DNA of 64,000 bases from Epiperipatus broadwayi (Eukaryota; Onychophora; Udeonychophora; Euonychophora; Peripatidae), in the NCBI GenBank assembly GCA_028023455.1, contig JAQFVV010000049.1:4315649-4379648 (forward strand), given 5' to 3'. Of the stretch, positions 63,890 to 64,000 are shown in pieces (positions within the stretch are counted from its first letter, which is position 1; every line of letters starts with the position of its first letter). Below the pieces are notes generated by a model, which saw only the letters and a program-made list of their open reading frames with translations, did not search any database and was not told the DNA's origin. Made by a program: the position numbers and the translations under genes.

Positions 63890-64000
63890 TTACTGTTTCC
63901 CTGGATCAGGTGGTACATATTGTTTTAACTGTCTGGCATTGTAATGGTCATAGTCCTGGTCTTCCCTGGTTGTCGTCAAGTTCCCATGGTCTATTGCTGT
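63890..64000 (-). CDS. 3' end of a coding region entering from beyond the window
   Basis: On the minus strand, one frame is open from the window edge for 36 codons to a TAA (63890-63892), while the other two frames are closed. The C-terminus reads RQLKQYVPPDPGKQ, preceded by a Tyr/Asp-rich stretch (REDQDYDHYN). A short basic-hydrophobic pattern followed by Y-x-P-P is reminiscent of C-terminal ends of retroelement integrases, but the match is weak. The stop overlaps a donor-like CA|GTAAGA, so an exon end is an alternative. Only the end is in the window. Confidence 0.3.
   Translation of the reverse strand, partial: TAIDHGNLTTTREDQDYDHYNARQLKQYVPPDPGKQ

Overview
The window is about 72-75% A+T by eye, strongly CpG-poor, and holds no bacterial-style gene layout. 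It reads as intergenic or intronic DNA of a multicellular animal: long ATT/AAT tracts, TATA-rich microsatellites, tRNA-derived SINEs, a LINE tail, palindromic MITE-like hairpins, a piggyBac-type MITE and a large LTR retroelement. A mollusc or another AT-rich invertebrate is a reasonable guess, but the sequence does not fix the species.

The best-defined object is an LTR retroelement at 6891-20470, with a TTAT direct repeat on both sides. Its LTRs are about 3.5 kb each. Its 5.8 kb interior has a repeat-bearing leader with two AAT tracts, a Lys/Glu-rich coiled-coil Gag N-terminus, a Gag core with a 457-bp internal duplication, a retropepsin with Asp-Thr-Gly, and a basic region of 118-bp repeats. 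There is no room for reverse transcriptase, RNase H or integrase, so I read it as a non-autonomous Gag-protease element. All its frames are broken. The 3' LTR was later hit by a 746-bp MITE at a TTAA site. An older relative of the LTR 3' end lies at about 33.98-34.72 kb.

From 20.6 to 59 kb the window is a repeat graveyard. It holds a near-perfect 166-bp foldback, a fresh 182-bp tandem duplication, four hairpin elements crowded into 29.6-31.8 kb, at least seven copies of a SINE-like family (one pair head to head), a second palindromic tRNA-related repeat at 39.1 kb with a single-copy relative at 49.7 kb, a LINE 3' fragment at 41.5 kb, and a short tRNA-type SINE with a 15-bp target duplication at 44.87 kb.

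Host genes are only hinted at. A CpG-richer block at 35.3-36.5 kb with an ETS-type site precedes a possible first coding exon (36559-36682, donor GTAAAT). A possible 27-nt exon lies at 40.23 kb and a possible terminal exon at 53886-54038. These may belong to one plus-strand gene, but this is unproven. At the right edge, CpG content rises from 61 kb onward, and an open frame on the minus strand (63890-64000) enters from outside the window.
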